A stretch of 49,594 nucleotides of DNA, taken from assembly GCA_002354205.1 (NCBI GenBank), contig DELD01000067.1, positions 1 through 49,594 of the forward strand. Direction: 5' to 3'. The number at the start of each line of letters is the position of its first letter. Position 1 is the stretch's first letter. Shown here piece by piece: positions 8,592-16,970 of the stretch. Under the pieces are notes generated by a model. The model was not told the DNA's origin. It did not search any database and was given only the letters and a program-made list of their open reading frames with translations. This DNA is from Micavibrio sp. UBA2705 (GTDB taxonomy: Bacteria > Pseudomonadota > Alphaproteobacteria > Micavibrionales > Micavibrionaceae). Made by a program: the position numbers and the translations under genes.

Positions 8592-9920
8592 ATGGGACAA
8601 ACATCCGATATATTCAACCGCTTGGACGATATTCAGAAAAAGGCGCAGAAAAAAGGCGCAGATCATGTGCGCGTTTCTTATTCAGGCAGTGAAGCGCTAA
8701 GCGTTAGCGTGGATAATGGTGAAATTGAACGTGCGAGCCGCACAGATAACAGTAGCTATGGCGTTACGGTTTATATTGGTGATAAAACAGCGAGCGTGTC
8801 GATCAACTCATCACGCCCTGATGTTATTGACTCTTTTGTTGATAAGGCGATATTCAATGCAAAAATGCAGCCCGATGATCCATATGCGGCCTTGGTTGAT
8901 GCAAGCGAACTTGCCGATGAATATGCAACTTTGGATTTATGCGACCCGTCTGTACCGTCAGTTGATGAACTGGTCGCGCGCGCAAAAACGGCGTGTGATG
9001 CGGCGTTAAATACGAACAAGTTGATTGTCAGCGCAACAGGCGCAGCGTCATGGTCAAAATCGGCGCGTTATATTGTGGCCAGTAACGGCTTTAGCGGCGT
9101 GAATGAACGTTCAGGTTCTTCTGTGCAGGCCGTGCCGCTTGCCCATAAAAACGGCGAACAGCAAACAGATTATGATTTCGATTCTCAGGTTTATGGCGCA
9201 GATTTAAAAGACCCTGCAGTGCTAGGCGCAATTGCGGCAGAACGCGCGGCAAAAAGCCTTGGTGCGCAGAAAATTAAGGCGCAAACCGCACCGATTATAT
9301 TCGATCAGCGCGTTTCAAGCAGCTTGATTGACGCTTTTATTGGTGCAATGTATGGCAGCGCCGTCTTGCAAAAAGAATCTTTTCTGCGCGGAAAGCTCGA
9401 TCAGCAAGTCTTTGCGCCAAGTATTTCGATTATCGATGACCCGTTGCTTGATCGCTGTTTAAGTTCTTATGCTTTTGATGGTGATGGCATTGCTGCAGAA
9501 AAACGCATCTTGGTTGATAAAGGCGTATTGCAAACATGGCTGTTTGGCAGCTATGGCGCGCGTAAGTTTAATGCAGCTGAAGGCACATCGTTTAAATCAA
9601 CCGGTCATGCAGGGGTTGAGCCTTCTTATTATGTTGAACCCGGCGCGCTCTCACCATCTGAAATGATCGCCGAAGTGCAGGATGGTTTTTACATTAACAG
9701 CTTGATGAACCTCAAAATCAACCAGTTTGATGGCAGCTTTAGTTCACCAGCCAGCGGCTTTTGGATCAAAGACGGCAAAATTTCTCATGCCGTTGATGGC
9801 GCGTCAATTGGCGGCAATATCCTTGATTTGTTCTCACAAATGGAAGCTGCCAGCGATGTAAACCGCCTACAGCACCAAGAAGTCCCAACAATGCGCGTCG
9901 CTCAGTTTAAAATAGGCTAA
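8592..9920 (+). CDS. pmbA: TldE/PmbA metalloprotease subunit
   Basis: A 442-residue member of the TldD/PmbA family, in the PmbA (TldE) branch. The N-terminal half contains the SVSVDNGEIERASRTDNSSYG-like region typical of PmbA (SxxVRxGEvE in E. coli). The C-terminal half has SSLIDAFIGAMYGSAVLQKESFLRGKL and RILVDKGVLQTWLFGSYGARK, both strongly PmbA-like. It lacks the HExxxH zinc motif, as expected for TldE, which pairs with catalytic TldD. In Escherichia coli the pair matures microcin B17 and degrades the antitoxin CcdA; homologues trim RiPP precursors. The partner TldD is encoded next door in the opposite direction, the two genes sharing a terminator. AGGGA precedes the ATG. Confidence 0.9.
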   Translation: MGQTSDIFNRLDDIQKKAQKKGADHVRVSYSGSEALSVSVDNGEIERASRTDNSSYGVTVYIGDKTASVSINSSRPDVIDSFVDKAIFNAKMQPDDPYAALVDASELADEYATLDLCDPSVPSVDELVARAKTACDAALNTNKLIVSATGAASWSKSARYIVASNGFSGVNERSGSSVQAVPLAHKNGEQQTDYDFDSQVYGADLKDPAVLGAIAAERAAKSLGAQKIKAQTAPIIFDQRVSSSLIDAFIGAMYGSAVLQKESFLRGKLDQQVFAPSISIIDDPLLDRCLSSYAFDGDGIAAEKRILVDKGVLQTWLFGSYGARKFNAAEGTSFKSTGHAGVEPSYYVEPGALSPSEMIAEVQDGFYINSLMNLKINQFDGSFSSPASGFWIKDGKISHAVDGASIGGNILDLFSQMEAASDVNRLQHQEVPTMRVAQFKIG

Positions 9921-9953
9921 GCTAAGCTTTCAGAGCTGATATTAAAGACAAAG

Positions 9954-9978
9954 AAAAAGCGCCTTGCGGCGCTTTTTT
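9954..9978. terminator. Bidirectional intrinsic terminator between tldE and tldD
   Basis: The arms AAAAAGCGCC (9954-9963) and GGCGCTTTTT (9968-9977) pair perfectly around a TTGC loop. A T-run follows on the plus strand. The A-rich upstream side gives a T-rich run on the minus strand. It sits 34 nt after the pmbA stop and 32 nt after the tldD stop, so it can end both convergent transcripts. Confidence 0.85.
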
Positions 9979-10009
9979 ATATGCTGTTTATATCCTATGG
10001 GCTATGGAG

Positions 10010-11449
10010 TTACTTCTGCCCATCAATTTTTAGGCCATCCATACGCACGGTAGGCTGTCCCACGCCAACAGGAACGGATTGGCCGCTTTTGCCGCATATG
10101 CCAACGCCGCTATCTAGGCTGCTGTCATTGCCAATCATTTTGACATTATTCATCGCCTCAGGGCCGTTGCCTTGGACGGTGATGTCTTTAATTGGACGGT
10201 CATATTGGATTTGACCGTTAATAATAGGGTAGGCTTCGGTGACGGCAAAGTTGAACTTACCAGATGTTGTATCCACGCTGCCACCAGCCATGCCGGCGAC
10301 ATAAATGCCTTTATCAACAGAGCCGACAACTTCTTCGGGAGTGTATTGACCGGATTCCATGAATGTGTTGGTCATGCGCGGCATTGGGCGGCAATTATAA
10401 CCTTGGCGGCGACCATTGCCTGTAATCTCAGCACCCATGAGGCGTGCATTCAGCTGGTCTTGCATATAGCCAACCAAAATACCGTCTTCAATAAGGACGT
10501 TTTTACGCGTTTTAAAGCCTTCATCGTCAAAGTTAAGTGAGCCGCGTTTGTCATCAATATCGCCTTGGTCAATAATGGTTACGCCCTTAGATGCAACGCG
10601 CTGACCAATTTTATTGGCATAAACGGATTTGTTTTTGCGGTTCGCATCGCCTTCTAGGCCATGACCGACAGCTTCGTGGATCATTACAGCAGGCCAGCCT
10701 GGGCCCATAACGATGGGCAAGACAGCTGCTTCGTGTTCTTCGGCGGCGAGCGCGACTAATGTTTGGCGATATGCTTCATCTGCGGCATGGTGCAGGCTGG
10801 CTTCGTTAAATAATTCTTTGTAACCATAGCGCCCGCCATAGCTAAAGCTACGCTTTTGAATTTTTCCGTCTTCTTCCATCATCACCGCAATGTTAAAGCG
10901 TGTTAATGGGCGTATATCAGCAACGCGATGCCCGTCGGCGCGGATGATTTGCACGGTTTGATGCTCGGCGCTTATTGATGCGCTGACATCAAGGATGTTA
11001 CCGCCTTTTGCGCGCATATAGCTGTCAATATCGGTAAGAATTTTGATTTTATCGGCGTTGGCCATTTCATCAATTGGGTTGTTCGCGGCATATTTGGGCG
11101 AAATAACGCGCTGACGCGGAACAATAATATTGGAATCTGTACCATGTGTATGGATGGCGCGCACGGCTTTTGATGCATTCTGCAATGCGTGCATATCAAG
11201 TGTGCCACTGCTGGCAAAGCCTTCTTTTTCACCAGAAATGAAACGCAACCCGAAGCCTTCTGAAATAGACGCATCCGCTGATTTCACCTTACCTTCACGG
11301 AATGAAAAGCTTTCTTCCCAGCACTGTTCTAAAAACAATTCGCCGCCATTAGAGTTATGCAGCGTTGCCGTAACAAGCTCTTTGACTTTGTTTTTGTTTA
11401 AATCAGTTTCTGCATAGAAGATTCTATCAGTCTCGGTAAGAGCGCTCAT
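10010..11449 (-). CDS. tldD: TldD zinc metalloprotease
   Basis: A 479-residue TldD. The zinc-binding motif HEAVGH lies at residues 258-263 and the third conserved element GICGKSGQ, with the zinc-ligand-type Cys near 452, is at the C-terminus. GMAGGSVDTTSGKFNF near 390-405 is also highly conserved in the family. TldD threads unfolded peptides into a closed TldD/TldE heterodimer and cleaves them processively; known substrates include microcin B17 leader and CcdA. The ATG at 11449 is preceded by AGGGA at 8-nt spacing. The gene is convergent with pmbA and separated from it by a bidirectional terminator. Split tldD and pmbA lying side by side is less usual than in E. coli, where they are far apart. 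Confidence 0.93.
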   Translation of the reverse strand: MSALTETDRIFYAETDLNKNKVKELVTATLHNSNGGELFLEQCWEESFSFREGKVKSADASISEGFGLRFISGEKEGFASSGTLDMHALQNASKAVRAIHTHGTDSNIIVPRQRVISPKYAANNPIDEMANADKIKILTDIDSYMRAKGGNILDVSASISAEHQTVQIIRADGHRVADIRPLTRFNIAVMMEEDGKIQKRSFSYGGRYGYKELFNEASLHHAADEAYRQTLVALAAEEHEAAVLPIVMGPGWPAVMIHEAVGHGLEGDANRKNKSVYANKIGQRVASKGVTIIDQGDIDDKRGSLNFDDEGFKTRKNVLIEDGILVGYMQDQLNARLMGAEITGNGRRQGYNCRPMPRMTNTFMESGQYTPEEVVGSVDKGIYVAGMAGGSVDTTSGKFNFAVTEAYPIINGQIQYDRPIKDITVQGNGPEAMNNVKMIGNDSSLDSGVGICGKSGQSVPVGVGQPTVRMDGLKIDGQK

Positions 11450-11640
11450 ATTCTGTTTCCCTGTTCATATATTTTTTTATTTATTATTGACCATAATTTT
11501 TAACAGCATTCCCAGAAAAAGCAAGTCTTACGTAAAAATTTTTGCATTTAAACGCGTGGGCTGTGATTAAGATTTCCTTATCTTTACTGCGCTAGACTTA
11601 TGTAGGATAAGAGTAAGCATATATAAGGGGGGGAGTGTCT

Positions 11641-12198
11641 TTGAAAAACCTATTTATGATTGGCGTGTCGGTGCTGATATTTGCCGCGCCGCAGGCCAAA
11701 GCGATGAGCATTGAGCAGGCTTACCAAGCTATCCCCAAGCAGCAAATCACCTATGACCCGATGGGCTCAACGCTTGATGAGCCTCATACGTCATATTTGA
11801 ATGCTTTTTTCAGCCTGATTGATATGGGCGTTGCCATTCGCGTTGAATTATTGCAAAAAATGTATCATCGCGCACCATATGACTTGGAATATTACCGCGA
11901 TAATTACCGTTTTGTAATGAGCCAAATTTCAGCACTGCAAACGCCGTATGATTTATATGAAACGCAAAGCTTAACCTTAGACGCGCTGCGCGAGCAATGG
12001 GCCTTTTTCGAAGAATGGCATTATGCCGATAATGCTATAAAAGCAGATTTTAAGAATTACGCCGCGCATCCGAAGGTGAGAAGCTCTAGCCAAAAACTCA
12101 TCGCAGCCTATAATATTTTTATGCGCCAATATAAAGGCGAGACGGGGCATAATAAAAAGGCGTTTTACACGCATTTATGCGCGCTAGATTTTATATAG
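11641..12198 (+). CDS. Small exported protein, unknown
   Basis: A protein of about 185 residues that I do not recognise. It begins with a clear Sec signal peptide: a Lys after the start, a hydrophobic run of about 13 residues, and an APQAKA cleavage site near residue 21. The mature part is helical and rich in Tyr, Phe and Trp, with no cysteine until one near the C-terminus. The start is uncertain: a GTG at 11635 is in frame but buried in the G-rich ribosome site (AAGGGGGGGAG, 11625-11635), so I favour the TTG at 11641. It lies between tldD (divergent) and the nitroreductase-like gene (66 bp downstream, same strand). It could be co-transcribed with the latter, but a link to TldD/TldE processing is only a possibility. 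Confidence 0.65.
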   Translation: MKNLFMIGVSVLIFAAPQAKAMSIEQAYQAIPKQQITYDPMGSTLDEPHTSYLNAFFSLIDMGVAIRVELLQKMYHRAPYDLEYYRDNYRFVMSQISALQTPYDLYETQSLTLDALREQWAFFEEWHYADNAIKADFKNYAAHPKVRSSSQKLIAAYNIFMRQYKGETGHNKKAFYTHLCALDFI

Positions 12199-12263
12199 GC
12201 AGCGCCGCGGATATACTCTATATTTGTTCGGTGTTAACTCCTCATCATAAGGCTTGATCATTC

Positions 12264-13340
12264 ATGTCACTTTCTGCGCATATGAAATCAGTATTAATGG
12301 CGGCTATTTGGGCGCCAAGCGGCGATAATGGGCAGCCATGGGCTGTGCGCCCGCTTTCTACGGATAGCTTTGAGGTCGATTTAACGCGCATTGCGCGAAA
12401 TTCATATAATTTATTGCCGATCCCTGATTGGGTCTCACTGGGCATGTTCTTAGAAAATGGCCGTTTAATGGCAGAAAAAATTGGCTATGATCTGTCTTAT
12501 GAAGTCATGGATGCACAGCGTGTGCGTGTGACGTTATCCCTCGCAGCCGACACCACAGCCAACGTCAACGCATTACTGCCGTTTATTGAAAGCCGTTCGG
12601 TGAATAGATACGCCTATAAAACAGGGGCAATGACACAAGGTTTTAAAGATGATCTGCACGCACAGCTTGATGATGATGTTGAGATTTTCTGGTATGAAAG
12701 TTTCAAAGAGCGTTTGTCGATAGCGCGCCTTATGATGCGCGCCACTGATTTGCGCCTGCGCATGGATCAGACCTATAGTATTCATAAAGAGCTGATTGAT
12801 TGGTCGGGCGCGGATAGCATGGATAAGCTGCCAATGGGCTCAATCGGTTTAACGCCGCCGAGCTTAAAAATGATGAAATGGGTGCTTGATGACCAAGCGC
12901 GCTGTAAACGGATAATGAAATTACCTGCGGCAACATTGATGACGCAGATAGAGCTTGATTTATTGCCAGGACTTTTATGTGCTGGGCATTACGTAATGGC
13001 CTTTAACCCTGAAAAAACGCCAAAGCCACAAATGGCAGATTACTTACGCGCAGGCCATTCAATGCAACGCTTCTGGCTGCGGCTAACGCAGCAGGGCTAT
13101 GCGATGCAGCCATGGTATGTGGCGTTTATGTTTTCATTATACATGCGGCGCAACATTGCCTTTACAGCGCGCAAGAAACAGGCGCAGCGCATTCACGATC
13201 ACTTGGTTGATGATGTCTTAGGGCCAAAAAACATTAGCTTAGAGCATGTTTTTTTCACAGGTCGTATCGGTGTCCCGAAAAAAGTAAACATTGCACGCTC
13301 TATTCGTAAGCCCTTGGATTGCTTCCTCGTGGAAGAGTAA
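12264..13340 (+). CDS. Nitroreductase-family protein (MoeY C-half type)
   Basis: A 358-residue protein with the nitroreductase-fold opening APSGDNGQPW (residues 17-26), the usual FMN-phosphate binding APSxxNxQPW segment. An SRSVNRYAYK segment near 112 parallels the ExRRSxRxF start of related proteins. The C-terminal GRIGVPKKVNIARSIRKPL resembles the RLGxPxxxxxRSxRRPL ending of nitroreductase-like domains. It is longer than classic nitroreductases (about 200), with a helical insertion in the middle, as in the nitroreductase-like domain of MoeY (Rv1355c). Paired with the ThiF-like protein at 7593-8489 it reconstitutes a MoeY-like domain set from separate genes. Classic members reduce nitro or quinone compounds or oxidise azolines; activity here is not known. 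It is preceded by the small exported protein gene on the same strand. Confidence 0.7.
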   Translation: MSLSAHMKSVLMAAIWAPSGDNGQPWAVRPLSTDSFEVDLTRIARNSYNLLPIPDWVSLGMFLENGRLMAEKIGYDLSYEVMDAQRVRVTLSLAADTTANVNALLPFIESRSVNRYAYKTGAMTQGFKDDLHAQLDDDVEIFWYESFKERLSIARLMMRATDLRLRMDQTYSIHKELIDWSGADSMDKLPMGSIGLTPPSLKMMKWVLDDQARCKRIMKLPAATLMTQIELDLLPGLLCAGHYVMAFNPEKTPKPQMADYLRAGHSMQRFWLRLTQQGYAMQPWYVAFMFSLYMRRNIAFTARKKQAQRIHDHLVDDVLGPKNISLEHVFFTGRIGVPKKVNIARSIRKPLDCFLVEE

Positions 13341-13397
13341 TTTATCAGGCGCGTTGCCCGCGAGTCTCACAGGATTATTAGGCTTAATTTTCCATAA

Positions 13398-13427
13398 TTG
13401 ACTTCCACCTCTATTTTATGCTAACCT
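13398..13427 (+). promoter_or_regulatory. Putative promoter of the ELM1-DUF4116 gene
   Basis: TTGACTT (13398-13404) and GCTAACCT (13420-13427) are separated by 15 nt. This resembles the alphaproteobacterial TTGAC/GCTA promoter pattern also seen upstream of pmbA. The ATG at 13458 is about 30 nt downstream. Confidence 0.35.
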
Positions 13428-13457
13428 TTCTCACCTTAGTTTGAATGTGCAGGTATA

Positions 13458-16019
13458 ATGATGAAAAATGTGTCTTTGGATGTTTTGCCGCAAGGGCGGG
13501 ATGAACCAACATTATTAGTAAACATTGGCAGTGATGACCCAACGCGCGGTGATGCAGCAGGATGGCGTGGCTTGGCGCGCGCCATGGCGAAAAAAGTTGG
13601 AGGGCGCGTTGTCTACGCCGATGACAAGCTATTACGCGCGACTTTTCCGGATGCGCCAGAAGATGCTGGTTATGACACTTTACTTGCACGGTTTTTAAAG
13701 CCATATAATCCACCTGAATATGTGTTTGGCCACCGCTGCGGTGTATCTCTTGAGATGATCGGGCAAGCACAGGAGGATGCCTTTAAAGTTTTTGGCATTA
13801 ATGAAGGCATATCGAGCAAGTTACTGCACGAGAATGTATTGGTCGCGCATCATTTAACGCCTGAAGTTATGGCGGAAGAGGGCGCATTATTTGATGCGCA
13901 GCATCCGCACATTAAAACCCCGATTATCTCTGTTATGTTGGTTGACCCCAATGATAACGAGATGGAGCTTGACAGATTTGCCAAGAAAATCACACGTGTT
14001 ATGGAGCATTATCCAGAAGCGACGATTTATCTTTGTGCTAGTCGCCGTACCGATGAGCAAAATTACGATAAGCTTTTTGCAGCCATAGAATCCCGCATTA
14101 AAAAAGAGGGCCTTGACGATCATATGGATCTGATGGGGTATAAATTCTCACGTGATGGTGCGTATAACCCTTATAAAGGCCTTATTGCGCGTTCAAAGCA
14201 TATTGTTGTTTGGGGGGATTCACAATCTATGGTCTCTGAAGCTTTATATAGCGGCAAAACAGTTTATTTGCATAGGGGCATAAATGCGAACCGTTTTAAG
14301 CAAAAAGAATACGCCATAAATTTTAATGCGTTATCGAATGATGAAGCGCCTGTGTATCAAGAATTTGAACCTGTTAATCTAACGGATAAGATCGCCGATG
14401 TTCTTCTTAGCCAAAGTAAAGATGAATATGCGCGCGATAAAGAAAAATTAAAGTTAGACTTAAAGATAGAAAATGATGATTGGTTAGAAGTGTTAGATAG
14501 CATTCGCCATAATTTTCACCGCGCTGAAGACTTAATGGAAAGTTATAAAACGAACCCTGATTTTGTCCGTCTAGCATTGCGTGTGCGGGGCTTTGCCATT
14601 CAGTATTTTCCAAAGTTTAAAGCTGTGGCTGAGTTTGGGAAAATCGCCGTAGGGCAAAATGTAGAGGCGTTCCATTTACTGGATAAAAAGACCCAGTACA
14701 ATGAAGATGTGGCTTATATGGCGGTGAAACGCAAATGGAAGATCATACGAGACCTGCCGACGCACTTACGGAATAATGTTGATATTGCATATGCTGCGCT
14801 TAAACAATCTCCCGCTGCGATGGATGCTTTGCCTCCTAAATATTTGAAAGATAAAACGGCTATCTTGTATGCCGCTACTGATGATTGCGGTATATTGGCG
14901 CGTATGGACCAAAGCCTTTTTAAAAACCGTGATTTTGTATTAGAGCTTGTAAAAACAAACCCAGATAGTGCTGAATATATATACGCGAAATATCCAAAAT
15001 ACAAAAAAGATCGTGGCGTTGCGCTTGCGCTTGCGGAAGACCCTTATGGCGGGGGGCATTTGCCAGAACGCTTTACTCGTAATAAGGCGTTTATGTTCGA
15101 TGCTGTGGCTTTGCAGGGTGGGAATTACAAATATGCGTCGCCGACGCTGAAAAAGAACGAAGCGCTTGCGCTTGCGGCTCTTAAGCAGAATATATGCGCA
15201 TATCAATTGACCGACAAATCTTTGCAAAACAGCAAAAAATTTAACTTGAAAGCGCTAGAGGGCAATGGAAATATTTACAGATATTTGCAAAATCAAATAT
15301 TACGCGAAGACCCTGATATTGCATATGCCGCAATAAGAAATGGTCTGCAATATGCAATGCGTAACCTCGATAAATGCTTCCAAGATGATATAGATATGAT
15401 TTTAGAAATCGGGCAAACACAGACGATCTCCACACAAGATATTGGTAAAAAGGCGCGCAATAACCTTGGTGTGATGAAAGCCTGTTTACGTCAGGATCCT
15501 TATGCTATTTATGATGCGGGGCCTGATGTTTTGCGTGATAAAGGCTTTGTCTGTGAGGCGCTTAAGCTTGACTGGAGCAATATTGAGTATGTCCCAGATG
15601 TGTTACGCCAAGATCGCGATGTTGCCATGGTGGCCGTGCGCAGCAATGGCATTTCTTTGCAATATCTTGACCCTAAATTTGCAAATGATAAGCAGGTGGT
15701 TCTTGCGGCGATACAAAGTAATGCAGATGTATATCACTATTTATTACGCGTGGCTGTGCATGAAGGTGCAGAACAACCACAGTGCGGCTCGACTCTGCAG
15801 TCTCAATGGTCGTCTGCTAATGATAATACAGCCGCGCCAAGCCTGCACTTAGATCATGATGTTGCGCTCGCTGTTTTAAAACAAAATATATACCTTCTTT
15901 CTGAAATGGGGGCGCTAACGCGGGATAAGAAGTTTATGCGCAAAGTCTATCGCCTTGATAAGAATGCGTGTGTCCATTTGCAGGAGGGGGCTATGAGCGG
16001 TGGCGCGGTTATGGTGTGA
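13458..16019 (+). CDS. ELM1-like glycosyltransferase-type domain fused to DUF4116 repeats
   Basis: An 853-residue protein with two parts. Residues about 1-330 look like the ELM1 (mitochondrial fission ELM1-like, formerly DUF1022) family, which has a GT-B-like fold. Visible features are the FGHRCGVSLEMIG region, VMLVDPNDNEMELDRF, the strand ATIYLCASRRTDEQNYDKL and the acceptor-like WGDSQSMVSEALYSGKTVYLH. From about residue 420 to the end the sequence is made of roughly 48-residue helical units of the DUF4116 type, with recurring forms such as RDVAMVAVRSNGISLQYLDP and DKQVVLAAIQSNADVYHYL. No signal peptide or membrane helix is visible. Function is unknown; the repeat part probably binds a protein, the N-terminal part may bind a nucleotide-sugar. 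It is monocistronic, with its own promoter-like element. Confidence 0.65.
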   Translation: MMKNVSLDVLPQGRDEPTLLVNIGSDDPTRGDAAGWRGLARAMAKKVGGRVVYADDKLLRATFPDAPEDAGYDTLLARFLKPYNPPEYVFGHRCGVSLEMIGQAQEDAFKVFGINEGISSKLLHENVLVAHHLTPEVMAEEGALFDAQHPHIKTPIISVMLVDPNDNEMELDRFAKKITRVMEHYPEATIYLCASRRTDEQNYDKLFAAIESRIKKEGLDDHMDLMGYKFSRDGAYNPYKGLIARSKHIVVWGDSQSMVSEALYSGKTVYLHRGINANRFKQKEYAINFNALSNDEAPVYQEFEPVNLTDKIADVLLSQSKDEYARDKEKLKLDLKIENDDWLEVLDSIRHNFHRAEDLMESYKTNPDFVRLALRVRGFAIQYFPKFKAVAEFGKIAVGQNVEAFHLLDKKTQYNEDVAYMAVKRKWKIIRDLPTHLRNNVDIAYAALKQSPAAMDALPPKYLKDKTAILYAATDDCGILARMDQSLFKNRDFVLELVKTNPDSAEYIYAKYPKYKKDRGVALALAEDPYGGGHLPERFTRNKAFMFDAVALQGGNYKYASPTLKKNEALALAALKQNICAYQLTDKSLQNSKKFNLKALEGNGNIYRYLQNQILREDPDIAYAAIRNGLQYAMRNLDKCFQDDIDMILEIGQTQTISTQDIGKKARNNLGVMKACLRQDPYAIYDAGPDVLRDKGFVCEALKLDWSNIEYVPDVLRQDRDVAMVAVRSNGISLQYLDPKFANDKQVVLAAIQSNADVYHYLLRVAVHEGAEQPQCGSTLQSQWSSANDNTAAPSLHLDHDVALAVLKQNIYLLSEMGALTRDKKFMRKVYRLDKNACVHLQEGAMSGGAVMV

Positions 16020-16041
16020 TGCGTTTTATGAAAACAAAAGC

Positions 16042-16070
16042 TTGATGTTTTACGTATTGTATGGCATAAA
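16042..16070 (+). promoter_or_regulatory. Putative sigma-70 promoter of the 104-residue protein gene
   Basis: TTGATG (16042-16047) and CATAAA (16065-16070) are separated by 17 nt, followed 37 nt later by the ATG with TGGAGAT as its ribosome site. With the terminator at 16454-16483 this defines a compact single-gene transcript. Confidence 0.4.
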
Positions 16071-16106
16071 GCTGCTGTATATACAAACCATTAACTGGAG
16101 ATCCCC

Positions 16107-16421
16107 ATGGGTTTACAATCTGACTTTAAACAAGTGACTTCAAAATTAGTATCTTTACTTGAAAGCGGAGATTACGGTCAATCTCAAGGCACGGTTTACG
16201 CGCTAAACGGCCTTGGTCAAGAATTTCTAAGCAAAGCTAAAGAATCAGGTATTGTCGCTGATCGTACAGGCCTTGCAGCGAATGTGGCGCTGCTTAAAGA
16301 TTCGGTTGGTTCATTTAATGATGCCATTAATAGTGAAAGTACATTGAGTGATGACGCCGTTGCACCGCTTGTGCAGGCTGTATCAAACTTACTTGTCGTT
16401 AATGGCGTTACACCGCGCTAA
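16107..16421 (+). CDS. Small helical cytoplasmic protein, unknown
   Basis: A 104-residue protein not recognised. It appears all-helical, mildly acidic, with no cysteine, tryptophan, signal peptide or membrane helix. It has a promoter-like element upstream, a good ribosome site (GGAGAT before the ATG) and a strong intrinsic terminator 33 nt downstream, so it is probably a genuinely expressed one-gene unit. The neighbours give no clue: an ELM1-DUF4116 protein upstream and two unknown proteins downstream. Confidence 0.7.
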   Translation: MGLQSDFKQVTSKLVSLLESGDYGQSQGTVYALNGLGQEFLSKAKESGIVADRTGLAANVALLKDSVGSFNDAINSESTLSDDAVAPLVQAVSNLLVVNGVTPR

Positions 16422-16453
16422 GCAGAATTAAATAGAGTATGATTTTTATAGTG

Positions 16454-16483
16454 ACCAGACGGGTAGCCCCGTCTGGTTTTTTT
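16454..16483 (+). terminator. Intrinsic terminator after the 104-residue protein gene
   Basis: The arms ACCAGACGGG (16454-16463) and CCCGTCTGGT (16468-16477) pair perfectly around a TAGC loop and are followed by a run of T. This is a classic strong Rho-independent terminator on the plus strand. Confidence 0.9.
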
Positions 16484-16531
16484 ATGCGAATAGGCTTGCA
16501 ATATTTGCCATAATAACGTATTTTGTCAGCC

Positions 16532-16969
16532 ATGGATAAGTTAACAGATATATGGCGGGTTGAGAATCCCGCAGGCGAAGGGCCGTACAGCCCAAAAAGC
16601 CGTATTGCGCAAACATTGCGCGAAATACCCGAAGGGCAAGCGCCGCTGCCCATGCAAGATCGCGGGCTTTGCGGTATATTTGGACGCTCCGCCGTATATC
16701 CGGGGTATTCGTTTGGTTTCGCGAGTTTAGAAAGTTATCAGGCCTGGTTTAGCCGCGTAGAACACCGCGAGGCACTTGATAAAGAAGGTTACTTTTTGGC
16801 GCGCTATCAGGTGTCTGCGGCGCATATCTGTCATGGCAGCATGCAGATTATGTTCAAAAAAGCAGCGGCTACGCGCGTGGATATGCAGCGCTGCACTTTG
16901 CTTGCTACGCAGGATAATGCTATGTCAGGCCTTGGCGCGGCGCGCGGAGTGAATATAAAGGAGCCTTAA
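16532..16969 (+). CDS. Unknown 145-residue protein
   Basis: A protein I do not recognise, with no signal peptide or membrane helix. It starts with a Pro/Gly-rich polar segment, and a later stretch (GIFGRSAVYPGYSFGFASLE, near residues 48-67) looks like a compact fold. Two His-containing segments follow. The ATG at 16532 is preferred over an in-frame TTG at 16523; no strong ribosome site is seen for either. The next gene starts 1 nt after its stop, so the two form an operon. Partner interaction with the 490-residue protein is plausible but unproven. Confidence 0.6.
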   Translation: MDKLTDIWRVENPAGEGPYSPKSRIAQTLREIPEGQAPLPMQDRGLCGIFGRSAVYPGYSFGFASLESYQAWFSRVEHREALDKEGYFLARYQVSAAHICHGSMQIMFKKAAATRVDMQRCTLLATQDNAMSGLGAARGVNIKEP

Positions 16970-16970
16970 A

